A stretch of 64,000 nt of DNA. Origin: Flavobacterium sp. IB48 (GTDB lineage: Bacteria; Bacteroidota; Bacteroidia; Flavobacteriales; Flavobacteriaceae). How positions within the stretch are numbered: the stretch's first letter is position 1; each line of letters starts with the position of its first letter. The notes under the pieces were generated by a model, which worked only from the letters and a program-made list of their open reading frames with translations, ran no database searches and was not told the origin of the DNA. Below, piece after piece: positions 54,605 through 63,598 of the stretch. The DNA lies in contig NZ_JAEFCA010000005.1 in assembly GCF_016405855.1 (NCBI RefSeq), forward strand, positions 124,001 to 188,000. Direction: 5' to 3'. Position numbers and translations under genes: made by a program.

Positions 54605-56917
54605 TTAATTCACCAAAATCTCATCTACAAACAACCAAGAGCTTTCTCCTTTTGGACTTTTCTTTAAGTTGCCACCGATTACTTTTACAAAACGTGCATT
54701 TTGTTTTTGGAAATTGATTTTGAAATCTTTCAACTCCGGAACTGGATTTGCTGCATACGGACGTGTTATTTTTCCAACTTGCGTATATTTAATTCCATCA
54801 GTAGAAATTAAAACTTTCACTTGAATTGGGAAATTAACTCCTGCGCCTTGACTTTCTAAAGCTCCAACTGATACTTGCTCAATACTTTCTACTTTTTCAA
54901 GATCAATTACCAATTCCATATCATTAACTAGCCAAGCTTGCCATTGCCCATCGTGAAAATTCTTGCTTCCGCGAATGGCATTTACCATAGTATTAGCATC
55001 TCCCTTATAATTCTCATTAAAAGGTGTTAAGTATTTCACTTTTTTCGCAAATCCTTTATGGAAAACAATAGTATCTGTAAATGTTTTTCCAACTGGTTTT
55101 TCGTCTTGAAATAAAGAAGCTTTTAAAACTGTAGTTTCTTTAATTTCAATTGGCGTAGTATATTTTATAGCATGGTGATCGATGCTTTGGTTTCCTAAAA
55201 CATAGCGGATATCTGGATTTGGGAATTCATTTTTCAACTCTACTTTGATTTGTTTATTCCCTAAATCAGCTGTTGAAGAAGCGGTTACCAAATAAGCGCT
55301 TTTCGCATAATTTAATCCCTGATAATCGTAACGCTTGAACATTGAAAACAATCTTGACGTAAAATCGTTCCAATTACGTTTCTCTTTCGGACTCCATAAT
55401 GTTTCTGATAAAGCGGCTAATCTTGGGAAAATCATATATTCAGAATCTTTTGGACCAGCGATATGTTCTGCCCATAAATTGGCTTGTCCGCCTAAAATAT
55501 GCGAAGCTTCTTCAGGAGTCATTCCTTGTACAACTGGATCAAACTGATATACTTTATTTAACGGATTATAAGCATCAAAAGCTAAAGGTTCTTCATTTTG
55601 AGGTCCTTGATAGAAGTTAAAATAACAAGGAGATTCTGGAGACATAATTACATCGTGGCCTTGTTTAGCAGCCTCTGCACCAATTTTTTCACCTCTCCAG
55701 CACATAATTGTTGCGCTTGGATTTAATCCACCTTCCAATACTTCGTCCCAGCCAATTAGCTTTTTACCTTTAGAATTAACATATTTTTCAATACGTTTTA
55801 CAAAATAACTTTGTAATTCTGCTACACTTTTTAAGTGCTCGTCTTTAATTCTTTTTTGACAGTGCGGACATTTTGCCCAATTGGTTTTAGTCGCTTCATC
55901 ACCTCCAATATGAACATATTTTGAAGGGAAAATGGCCATTACTTCGTCTAAAACATTCTGTAAAAACTCAAACGTAGTTTCTTTTCCTGCACAGTAAATA
56001 TCTGTTAAAGGCCAAACTCCTCCAGAAGGAACTCCAATTCTCTGATCGAAACAAGCCAATTCCGGATAAGATGCAATGGCACTGCTTACGTGAGCTGGCA
56101 TTTCGATTTCTGGAATTACTTCAATTCCTTTTGTGGCTGCATATTTTACAATTTCTTTTAATTCTTCTTGTGTGAAGAATCCACCATAAGTTCCTTTTTC
56201 GTCAGGATTTGTGGTTAATCTGGCATTCCAGCTTCTGTTTTCCTGATCTACTCTCCATGCGCCAACTTCTGTTAGTTTTGGATATTTTTTGATTTCAATT
56301 CTCCAACCCTGATCGTCTACTAAATGCATGTGAAGAACATTCATTTTATGTGCTGCCAAACGGTCTATTGTAGCTAAAACATAATTTTTATCAAAGAAAT
56401 GACGTGAAAAATCCAGCATTAAACCTCTCCATTTAAAACGAGGTTCATCATTAATAGTCAAACTTGGAATCTGCCATTTTGCAGAAGTAATCGCAAACTG
56501 ACTTTCAATTGCTTCAGGAAGTAATTGTCTGATGCTTTCTAAAGCATATAAAAAACCATTATTCCCTTTTGCAGAAATAACAATATTAGTCGGATTTACA
56601 TCTAAAACGTAAGCTTCATTTTTTAAATTCGGGTCTGTTTTCAATAAAACATAATTACTCGCAGGAGCTTTTGTAGTCACTTCTGGTTTCCATCCTGCAG
56701 CAGTCCCAAATTTAGAAGCCAAAGCATTTGCAACATCTTTTTGAAAATCACCGTTTACTACAAACTTTGTATCTTTTGTAAATTCAAAAACACCTGTTTT
56801 AATCAGAGTTTGAGTCGGTTTCGGAATGATACGTATATCACTTTCCGTGTAAACTTTCTGCGCGTTAGCCGAGAAAATTGAAGTGATTACGGTTAATAGG
56901 AATAGTAATTTTTTCAT
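54605..56917 (-). CDS. GH20 beta-N-acetylhexosaminidase
   Basis: A 770-residue exported exo-hexosaminidase. Signal peptide (to about FSANAQ), GH20b-like N-domain (about 20-150), catalytic barrel with FKWRGLMLDFSRHF, HLVDDQGWRIE and the Asp340-Glu341 pair in VHIGGDEATK, and a C-terminal domain of the F5/8-type sandwich kind. It releases terminal GlcNAc or GalNAc. The ATG at 56917 is chosen because the signal peptide begins there; an upstream ATG adds 13 residues. Confidence 0.95.
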   Translation of the reverse strand: MKKLLFLLTVITSIFSANAQKVYTESDIRIIPKPTQTLIKTGVFEFTKDTKFVVNGDFQKDVANALASKFGTAAGWKPEVTTKAPASNYVLLKTDPNLKNEAYVLDVNPTNIVISAKGNNGFLYALESIRQLLPEAIESQFAITSAKWQIPSLTINDEPRFKWRGLMLDFSRHFFDKNYVLATIDRLAAHKMNVLHMHLVDDQGWRIEIKKYPKLTEVGAWRVDQENRSWNARLTTNPDEKGTYGGFFTQEELKEIVKYAATKGIEVIPEIEMPAHVSSAIASYPELACFDQRIGVPSGGVWPLTDIYCAGKETTFEFLQNVLDEVMAIFPSKYVHIGGDEATKTNWAKCPHCQKRIKDEHLKSVAELQSYFVKRIEKYVNSKGKKLIGWDEVLEGGLNPSATIMCWRGEKIGAEAAKQGHDVIMSPESPCYFNFYQGPQNEEPLAFDAYNPLNKVYQFDPVVQGMTPEEASHILGGQANLWAEHIAGPKDSEYMIFPRLAALSETLWSPKEKRNWNDFTSRLFSMFKRYDYQGLNYAKSAYLVTASSTADLGNKQIKVELKNEFPNPDIRYVLGNQSIDHHAIKYTTPIEIKETTVLKASLFQDEKPVGKTFTDTIVFHKGFAKKVKYLTPFNENYKGDANTMVNAIRGSKNFHDGQWQAWLVNDMELVIDLEKVESIEQVSVGALESQGAGVNFPIQVKVLISTDGIKYTQVGKITRPYAANPVPELKDFKINFQKQNARFVKVIGGNLKKSPKGESSWLFVDEILVN

Positions 56918-56979
56918 TCTTTGTTTTTTGGTTTCTCTAATTGTTTGTTCAAACATTTAAAGATGTAGTTTTTAGGTTT

Positions 56980-57066
56980 AGTTTGTCATTTCGTTAGTAG
57001 CTCCTCAAAGTAACTCGCCAATCTTTGTAGAGTTTCTTGCGAAGATTTCTCCTTCGTCGAAATGAC
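56980..57066. repeat. Dispersed palindromic repeat copy in the PUL
   Basis: Carries the 24-base core at 57043-57066, identical to 61618-61641, plus GCCAATCTTTGTAGAGTT, which occurs inverted in the copy at 61571-61590. The left arm is shortened. Beyond it (57089-57106 and about 57174-57191) are two further small palindromes around ATCCGTT and TTAATCC. Together these fill the 288-base gap 56918-57205. Confidence 0.75.
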
Positions 57067-57205
57067 AAATATTGCATTTCATATCTTCAACGGATTAAAA
57101 TCCGTTGCTACAAAATAATCCGTTCTTTCGGAACTTTTTATGAAAGAGCCATTGGCTCGAAATATATTGTAGGGATGGATTTTAATCCATCTAACGTAAT
57201 CATAT

Positions 57206-58228
57206 TTATTTATCCCAAGACATTTTAAATTTCGCATCTTCCATTCTATGTCCTTTTGCATCATCAGAAACAGCGAAATTAAATCCTGATCTTAAGCTGT
57301 AACCTGCGTATTCACCGTTTTTATTCAAAGCAATAAAACCAACTTGCAGGTATTCCATGTCTTTGTGGTTTTTATGTTTGTTGTAAATACGTTCTGTAAT
57401 TTCTTTACAAGCATCATAAGGAGATTTTCCTTGACGCATTAATTCGACAACCATTGCGCTTCCAGCAGTTCTAATAACGGCTTCGCCCAAACCTGTTGCC
57501 GCTGCAGCTCCTACTTCGTTGTCCAAGAAAAGACCTGCGCCGATTATTGGGGAGTCACCGACGCGTCCGTGCATTTTCCAAGCTGCACCGCTCGTGGTAC
57601 ATCCGCCAGAAAGGTTGCCATCTTGGTCTAACATTAGCATGCTTATGGTATCGTGATTTTCTATATTAATAACTGGTTTGTATTTGGAATCTTCCAGCCA
57701 TTTTTTCCAGTCTTTTTCAGATTCTGGAGTCAGTAAATTTTCCTCTTTAAAACCTTCAGATAAGGCGAATTGCAATGCGCCTTGTCCCGCTAACATTACG
57801 TGAGGCGTATTTTGCAATACTCTTTTCGCAACAGAAATTGGGTGCATTATTCCTTGTAAAAAACAAACAGAACCGCAATTGCTGTTATGATCCATAATAC
57901 AAGCATCTAAGGTAACTTTTCCTTCGCGATCCGGATATCCTCCATAACCAACACTACGTACAGTTGGATCTGCTTCAGGTATTTTCATTCCAGCTTCGAT
58001 TGCATCTAAAGCTGATTTTCCTTCTTTTAGGTTTTTCCAAGATTCTTTATTTGCAGGCAAACCGTGATTCCATGTCGAAATAATAATTGGTTTGGTCTGC
58101 TTTTTTTCTTTTGGTTCTGCTGTTTCTTCATTTTCATGATTAGCAGCAAATCCGCTTACGCCCAAAACAGAACTTATGGCTAAAGTGCCTAAAGTGGTTT
58201 TCTTAATAAAATCTCTTCTATTTGACAT
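57206..58228 (-). CDS. Glycosylasparaginase (N4-(beta-N-acetylglucosaminyl)-L-asparaginase)
   Basis: Ntn-hydrolase that cleaves the GlcNAc-Asn bond. The 340-residue precursor has a twin-arginine-like signal (NRRDFIKKTTLGTLAISS). The autocleavage and nucleophile Thr194 lies in NHDTISMLMLD, followed by GCTTSGAAWKMHGRVGDSPIIGAG, the glycine-rich substrate site. The ATG at 58228 is preferred, because it begins the signal; the frame extends 11 codons upstream. Glycosylasparaginases need a free Asn and no core fucose, implying that proteases and GH29 act first. Confidence 0.93.
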   Translation of the reverse strand: MSNRRDFIKKTTLGTLAISSVLGVSGFAANHENEETAEPKEKKQTKPIIISTWNHGLPANKESWKNLKEGKSALDAIEAGMKIPEADPTVRSVGYGGYPDREGKVTLDACIMDHNSNCGSVCFLQGIMHPISVAKRVLQNTPHVMLAGQGALQFALSEGFKEENLLTPESEKDWKKWLEDSKYKPVINIENHDTISMLMLDQDGNLSGGCTTSGAAWKMHGRVGDSPIIGAGLFLDNEVGAAAATGLGEAVIRTAGSAMVVELMRQGKSPYDACKEITERIYNKHKNHKDMEYLQVGFIALNKNGEYAGYSLRSGFNFAVSDDAKGHRMEDAKFKMSWDK

Positions 58229-58318
58229 GTCTTTTGGTTTTAATTCAACTTTCAGAAACAAAACGTTCTTAATGTTGCTAAATTAATCAGTAATAATTTT
58301 TAATCCCAGTAAAATCGA

Positions 58319-59437
58319 CTACAAGGCCGATTTTACGGCTGCAATTGTTTTTAAATTACTATCCGATAAGGCATTTCCGTCAAAAAATGAAACTCCTGTT
58401 GCACCATTTTTCTTAGCCAGCAAAATCGCTTCTTTCAATTCTGCATCCGATTTTAATCCCGGAATATAAATTCCTGTATTTACTTTCGTTTGTTTTCCTT
58501 CTAAATCGGCTACACCTTGTTTGGTTGCGTAACCTACCCAGTCAATTTCTTCATCATAAAAACTATGATAAATCATTGGATATACTTCGTCAATATTCCA
58601 TTTGTCCCAACGCTGGCGCACCATGTGATCTGCCATTTCCGGATAAGGAAATACTGCTGCCGTTAATTTTTTATTGTATTTGTGTGCGATTTTATACGCA
58701 TCATCAACTACCGCTTTTACTGCATTTAATCTGAAGTTTTTCCACTCCATATCAATTGAAGTGTTGTGGCTATTTTTCGGATTTTTATGATGTTCTTTTT
58801 CGAATTTGCTTACGCAGGCATCACAATAACAGAAATCAAATTGTGGTAGTTCTACATCCTGAACCAAGTTGTATTTTGGCAGCAAACTAATTGGCAGAAA
58901 AATATCTGGGAAACGAATGTAATCTAAGTGCACACTTTCAATTCCTTCTACTTTTGCTAAACCTTCAACCAAACCTAAAACGTGATTTCTAGATGCTTCT
59001 TTAGTTGGGCAAAGCCATTGGTAATAATCTACATACGGACGGTTATCAAAACAAGATTTTCCTTCTTTGCTTACTTGATACCAATCTGGATGTTGTAGAG
59101 CAACTGAATCATTTGGACGGTTCATTGCCATAATCCAAGCATGCACTTTTAGTCCTTCTTTTTTTGCAAGCGGAACTAATCTTGCTAATAGTTTCGGATC
59201 GGTTTGTGTGTTAATTAAAACTTCATCGATTCCGCCATCTTTGTATTTTTTGAATTCTTTTGAATAATCTGCATCCGATTTTTTAGCATCAGCAGTTGTC
59301 CAGACTCCAAAAGTGAATTTACCGTTTTGCTGATCTTTATTTTCTTTTTGTCCGCATGAGAATAAACTCAGCGAAAGCGCTAATACTAAAACTTTTGATA
59401 GTTTATGCAGCTTATTCGTTCGTAATAATTTTACCAT
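58319..59437 (-). CDS. GH10-like lipoprotein glycoside hydrolase
   Basis: A 372-residue lipoprotein (lipobox LFSC at about residues 25-28) with a TIM-barrel sequence of the glycosyl-hydrolase-like 10 type: FGVWTT, DEVLINTQTD, HAWIMAMNRP, VHLDYIRFP (a likely catalytic acidic site), VYPMIYHSFYDEE and GVSFFDGNAL. A C-x2-C pair (CYCDAC) is notable. Substrate unknown. It overlaps the CBM9-like gene by 26 bases, so the two are translationally coupled. Confidence 0.8.
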   Translation of the reverse strand: MVKLLRTNKLHKLSKVLVLALSLSLFSCGQKENKDQQNGKFTFGVWTTADAKKSDADYSKEFKKYKDGGIDEVLINTQTDPKLLARLVPLAKKEGLKVHAWIMAMNRPNDSVALQHPDWYQVSKEGKSCFDNRPYVDYYQWLCPTKEASRNHVLGLVEGLAKVEGIESVHLDYIRFPDIFLPISLLPKYNLVQDVELPQFDFCYCDACVSKFEKEHHKNPKNSHNTSIDMEWKNFRLNAVKAVVDDAYKIAHKYNKKLTAAVFPYPEMADHMVRQRWDKWNIDEVYPMIYHSFYDEEIDWVGYATKQGVADLEGKQTKVNTGIYIPGLKSDAELKEAILLAKKNGATGVSFFDGNALSDSNLKTIAAVKSAL

Positions 59438-60485
59438 CTTCTTTAATTATTAAGGTTTTGTTTGAAAAAGGACTCTTTACCAAGATATTAAATCCTGATG
59501 AATGATTTTCTAAAACTGGTTTTAAAACTTTTCCATCAACAACTATATTTTTTTTACTGATACTTTGCAGTGATTTTGCCCAAGATTTATTTTTATCAAA
59601 ATATCTCTTTTGAGCACGGTACAACGTATACAGTTCCCATTTTACTTTTTCTTCCTGTGGAATTGTAAAAGTATCCTGTCCTTCTATTTCTTTTGAAGAG
59701 AAGTATACATAAGCCCATTTTTCGGGCTCATGCATATTAATGACTCCCATAGGCGACCAAACCCAATTGTATTCTGGGAGAAACTTTCCTTCTGAATCTT
59801 TTTTTCTTTCGTATTTTCCGTCAACGATAGAATGCTGCCAATTCACCCTAGAGAAATTGACTCTCCAAAATTTATCCTTCGGAACAATGTCATCAAAATA
59901 AGATGTTTTATAAACCGACCACGGAATGGCAATTTCTAACGTCCAGCCTTTATCTGTGTCTGAAGCATTATTTAAAGTTCCATCAACCTTTACAGCCGAT
60001 TTTAATCCGTCGATATTCCAATCGTTTAAAACCGTGTTTTTTTCGCGGTAAGGTTTATTAATAAATAAATCCCAAGCCGTGTTTAACGCATTAATTTCTA
60101 ATTCATAATAATTGTGCGTATCATTATCCGGATCGATAAAAACCTCAAAATCATTATTATAAAAAATAATCGTATCGCGTTGTTTTAGATTTGCCCAAAC
60201 GTGAGGTTCTTCTATTTTAGCGAGAATATAGTAGTAATTATCGTCCCATAGCATTTTTACCTGAGTCTTGTATTTTGGAGTTTCAACACCTTCTATGTCG
60301 ACAAAAGGAGTTGTCCAAGATGCTTTTTCCCAGTCTTTATCTGCGCCGTCTCCGTCAATAACAATTTCTTTTGAAGTTTTATAGGCAATATAACTTTTTG
60401 GTGTAACCTCTTTTTCAGATTGCGCATAACCCATCAATCCAACAAAAAAAACGGCAAGGGACAATAAATTACTTCTACTATGCAT
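59412..60485 (-). CDS. CBM9-like carbohydrate-binding protein
   Basis: A 357-residue exported protein (signal peptide to about GYAQSEK). Most of it is a CBM9-type sandwich: IVIDGDGADKDWEKASW, VKMLWDDNYYYILAKIEEP, NDFEVFIDPDNDTHNYYELEIN and IPWSVYK. Members without a catalytic domain are frequent in Bacteroidota PULs and usually bind glycan. It overlaps the GH10-like gene and follows the GH130 gene by 7 bases. Confidence 0.88.
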   Translation of the reverse strand: MHSRSNLLSLAVFFVGLMGYAQSEKEVTPKSYIAYKTSKEIVIDGDGADKDWEKASWTTPFVDIEGVETPKYKTQVKMLWDDNYYYILAKIEEPHVWANLKQRDTIIFYNNDFEVFIDPDNDTHNYYELEINALNTAWDLFINKPYREKNTVLNDWNIDGLKSAVKVDGTLNNASDTDKGWTLEIAIPWSVYKTSYFDDIVPKDKFWRVNFSRVNWQHSIVDGKYERKKDSEGKFLPEYNWVWSPMGVINMHEPEKWAYVYFSSKEIEGQDTFTIPQEEKVKWELYTLYRAQKRYFDKNKSWAKSLQSISKKNIVVDGKVLKPVLENHSSGFNILVKSPFSNKTLIIKEDGKIITNE

Positions 60486-60492
60486 CTTTATA

Positions 60493-61458
60493 TTATAAAC
60501 TATTTTCTTTTGTAAACTGAATTACTTCACTTAATTTTCCGAAAGCGATTGCTACATGCGTATCTGCTGCACCATAATAAACTGCTAATTTATCTTCTTC
60601 AATATCGTGTAAGGCAGCACAAGGGAAAACTACATTCGGAACGTCTCCAACCATTTCATAAGTCTCTGCTGGTCCTAATAAATAAGGTTGTGTTCTGTAT
60701 TTTACTTGGTCTGGCGAATCAACATCTAAAAGTGCTGAACCCATTGCATAACGGAAACCGTTGCAAGTATTGATTACTCCGTGGTAAATCATTAACCAAC
60801 CTTCGTCTGTTAAAATCGGAATTGGTCCTGCACCAACTTTTGTACATTGCCAAGCACTTTGTTCAAACGGACTCGGTTTCATAACCAATCTATGTTCTCC
60901 CCAATATTTCATATCTGGGCTGTAACTGATCCAGATATCTCCAAATGGCGTGTGTCCGTTATCACTTGGACGGCTTAACATCGCGTATTTCCCGTTAATT
61001 TTTTGTGGGAATAAAACACCGTTTCTGTTGAATGGCAAGAAGGCATTTTCGCATTGGAAAAATTCCTTAAAATCGAAAGTATAACCAATACCAATTGTTG
61101 GTCCGTTGTAACCGTTGCACCAAGTAATCCAGTAACGGTCTTCGATCCAAACCACACGAGGATCATATTTATAAGCAGATTCGATCATTTCTGTATTTCC
61201 AGATTTCATCTCAATTGGTTCGTGGTTGATGTCCCAATTGATACCATCTTTACTGAAACCAGCAAAAATGTTCATTTGAACCGCTTTATTATCACATCTG
61301 AAAACCCCAGCATATCCGTCTCCAAAAGGTACAACTGCACTATTGAATATACTGTTTGATGAAGGAATCGAATATCTGTCGATAATTGGATTCTCAGAAT
61401 ATTTCCACATTACATCTTTACTGTTTTCGGGTCTGTCTTGCCAAGGAATAGTACTCAT
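60493..61458 (-). CDS. GH130 beta-mannoside phosphorylase
   Basis: A 321-residue cytoplasmic five-bladed propeller enzyme (no signal peptide). Motifs include [56 protein letters not shown] and VFPCAALHD. The size and motifs fit subfamilies that phosphorolyse beta-1,4-mannosyl-GlcNAc or mannosyl-glucose; Man-GlcNAc, the N-glycan core disaccharide, fits the context. It would act on disaccharide imported by the neighbouring symporter. Confidence 0.92.
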   Translation of the reverse strand: MSTIPWQDRPENSKDVMWKYSENPIIDRYSIPSSNSIFNSAVVPFGDGYAGVFRCDNKAVQMNIFAGFSKDGINWDINHEPIEMKSGNTEMIESAYKYDPRVVWIEDRYWITWCNGYNGPTIGIGYTFDFKEFFQCENAFLPFNRNGVLFPQKINGKYAMLSRPSDNGHTPFGDIWISYSPDMKYWGEHRLVMKPSPFEQSAWQCTKVGAGPIPILTDEGWLMIYHGVINTCNGFRYAMGSALLDVDSPDQVKYRTQPYLLGPAETYEMVGDVPNVVFPCAALHDIEEDKLAVYYGAADTHVAIAFGKLSEVIQFTKENSL

Positions 61459-61541
61459 TTTTTGTTTTTTTATTTATTAGTTTTTTATTCTTTATATTCT
61501 TTTGTTTGTGACTGTTGTTTTGAACTGTCACAAACAGTTTT

Positions 61542-61641
61542 GTCATTTCGACGAAGGAGAAATCTCCACGAGTAACTCTACAAAGATTGGCAACTTACGA
61601 GATGGAGCTTCTTGCGAAGATTTCTCCTTCGTCGAAATGAC
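61542..61641. repeat. Full-length dispersed palindromic repeat
   Basis: Perfect 24-base inverted arms (61542-61565 and 61618-61641, TCGACGAAGGAGAA and its complement) with about 52 bases between them, extended by partly matching flanks. The same core recurs at 57043-57066 and, with two changes, at 22987-23010. Confidence 0.85.
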
Positions 61642-61655
61642 AAACTGTATGGTAA

Positions 61656-61688
61656 AACTTTGTCAAAGTTCGAAACTTTGACAAAGTT
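61656..61688. terminator. Terminator after the sodium:solute symporter gene
   Basis: Perfect 15-base arms (61656-61670 and 61674-61688) with a CGA loop, 10 bases past the symporter stop. Confidence 0.65.
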
Positions 61689-61698
61689 GCTACACGTA

Positions 61699-63576
61699 TT
61701 ACTCTTCTATCTTTCTAACTCTATCCAACCAAGTAAACTTCAACACAGTAGTCGTCACTAAGAAAACCACCAAAGCAACTCCAGCTTTCGGATAATCTCT
61801 GATAATGAAATAAATTGGAAGCAGAATCATACTTGACTGCCATACAATTCCAATTACACAATTCATCATATCTAGATAGAAATCATTATTTTTTTGAAAA
61901 GATTGGTCTTCCGCTTTTAATTGCTTGTAAACTGGATTCCAGAATCCCCATGGTCTAACATTACTGTAGAACGATTTTAGAACCTCCATATCTGTTGGTT
62001 TGCTTAAGTAAGTTCCTAAAAGACAACCTAATATTGACATTCCGAAAATTAATGGGAATAAGTAGATTGATGGTACTTGCGAAAGGTCATGCAAGAATGT
62101 TCCAGCTGCTAAATTTCCTTTGTTTTGATCTAAAACGAATTGAAGAGAAGCTGCAATTAATCCGCCGACCATTCCCCAGAAATACCCCCATCCGTTGAAA
62201 CGCCACCAAATCCATTTTAGGAAGTTTGCTGCAACGTAACCTCCGTATAAAGCACTTGTAATCCAAAGTGTTAATGAGTTGATAGAATCTGCAAAGAATC
62301 CCATGAAAACTCCAAGACCAACAACCAAGAAAGAAGAAATCTGACTTACTTTAATATAGTGTTTGTTTGAAGCAACAGGTTTGAAATACTTTTTATAAAT
62401 ATCATTTACAATATACGCTGGACCTGCATTTACGAAGGCTGAGAATCCAGACATGAAAGCGGCTAATAATCCTGCTAAAAGAATTCCTTTAATTCCAACT
62501 GGGATATAAAGATTTACAACTTTTGGCATCAATAATTCTAAATCTGCTCCTGTTAGATTAACGTTTGCGTTTAATTCTGGAGCTAAATTTACTAAGGCAA
62601 TAACTACAATTCCTGTGATTAATAAATACCTCGGAATGAATAAAATCAAGTTGGTAAAACCACTCATGTAAGCCGCTTCTTTTACCGATTTCGTAGAAAG
62701 AACTCTTTGTAAATCGTAACTTGGAGTTGGTCCTGCAACACTCGCAAAAAATCCTTTGAATAAAGTCATTCCAATAAAAGCGCCGAACATTTTGTAACCT
62801 TCAGTATCAATTAATCTGTTGAAAGTTTCGAATTTATCGCTCCATTGCGTTTCAAATTCCCATCCGAAGAAAACATTTTTCCATTCTGGTGTAATAACCG
62901 AATTGATTTGAATATCTGTATAATTAATGAATGCATAACCCGCAATTAAAACTCCCGCAACAATCATAATAATATATTGCACTACTTCTGTCGCTACAAC
63001 AGAAAACATTCCGCCTTTAACCGTATAAATGGTTGTTAAGAAAATGATTAACAAAGCATAAGCTTGTTCAGATGTTAAGAAAACACCGCCATTCATATGA
63101 ATCGTTAAATCCCAAGGAAGAATAATGGTTACAAATTTTCCGATTCCAACGAAGAAATACGCGATGAAACCAATTGTCGAAATAATAGCAAAAATAGCTA
63201 CAATAATATGCGATGCTTTTCCTGCTTTGTCGCTTCCAAAACGAGTTAAAATCCATTCAGATCCCGTCATTACTTTTGATCTTCTAATCCAGACTGCGAG
63301 AAACATCATGACAAAAATCTGATTCCAGATTGGCCAAAGCCACATAAACATGAAACTTTTTACGCCATATAAAAATAAAACTCCAATCATCCAGGAAGTT
63401 CCTGAAACATCAAACATTCCTGAGCCATTGCTCAATCCTAAGAAATACCATTTGATTGATTTCCCTCCAAGGAAATAATCATCAAGTCCTTTTGATGCTT
63501 TTCTTGAAATCCAGATTCCGATACCGACCGAGAGTACGATATAGATTAAAATGATTGATACGTCAATAATGTTCAT
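61699..63576 (-). CDS. Sodium:solute symporter family sugar transporter
   Basis: A 625-residue inner-membrane Na+-coupled symporter with about 14 hydrophobic helices. It opens with SIILIYIVLSVGIGIWISRK and SKGLDDYFLGGKSIKWYFLG, the family's N-terminal signature, and contains AGLLAAFMSGFSAFVNAGPAYIVND (the SSS Na+-site helix). Lying beside GH130 it is a plausible importer for Man-GlcNAc or another oligosaccharide. It lies between GH130 and the partial GH92, 22 bases after the latter. Confidence 0.93.
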   Translation of the reverse strand: MNIIDVSIILIYIVLSVGIGIWISRKASKGLDDYFLGGKSIKWYFLGLSNGSGMFDVSGTSWMIGVLFLYGVKSFMFMWLWPIWNQIFVMMFLAVWIRRSKVMTGSEWILTRFGSDKAGKASHIIVAIFAIISTIGFIAYFFVGIGKFVTIILPWDLTIHMNGGVFLTSEQAYALLIIFLTTIYTVKGGMFSVVATEVVQYIIMIVAGVLIAGYAFINYTDIQINSVITPEWKNVFFGWEFETQWSDKFETFNRLIDTEGYKMFGAFIGMTLFKGFFASVAGPTPSYDLQRVLSTKSVKEAAYMSGFTNLILFIPRYLLITGIVVIALVNLAPELNANVNLTGADLELLMPKVVNLYIPVGIKGILLAGLLAAFMSGFSAFVNAGPAYIVNDIYKKYFKPVASNKHYIKVSQISSFLVVGLGVFMGFFADSINSLTLWITSALYGGYVAANFLKWIWWRFNGWGYFWGMVGGLIAASLQFVLDQNKGNLAAGTFLHDLSQVPSIYLFPLIFGMSILGCLLGTYLSKPTDMEVLKSFYSNVRPWGFWNPVYKQLKAEDQSFQKNNDFYLDMMNCVIGIVWQSSMILLPIYFIIRDYPKAGVALVVFLVTTTVLKFTWLDRVRKIEE

Positions 63577-63598
63577 TAAATTATTTATTTTGAATTAG

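Noticed and set aside
57037-57264. Two opposing small ORFs at the palindromic repeats
   Set aside because: They read through the dispersed palindromic element and into the glycosylasparaginase gene end; a repeat-derived artefact.
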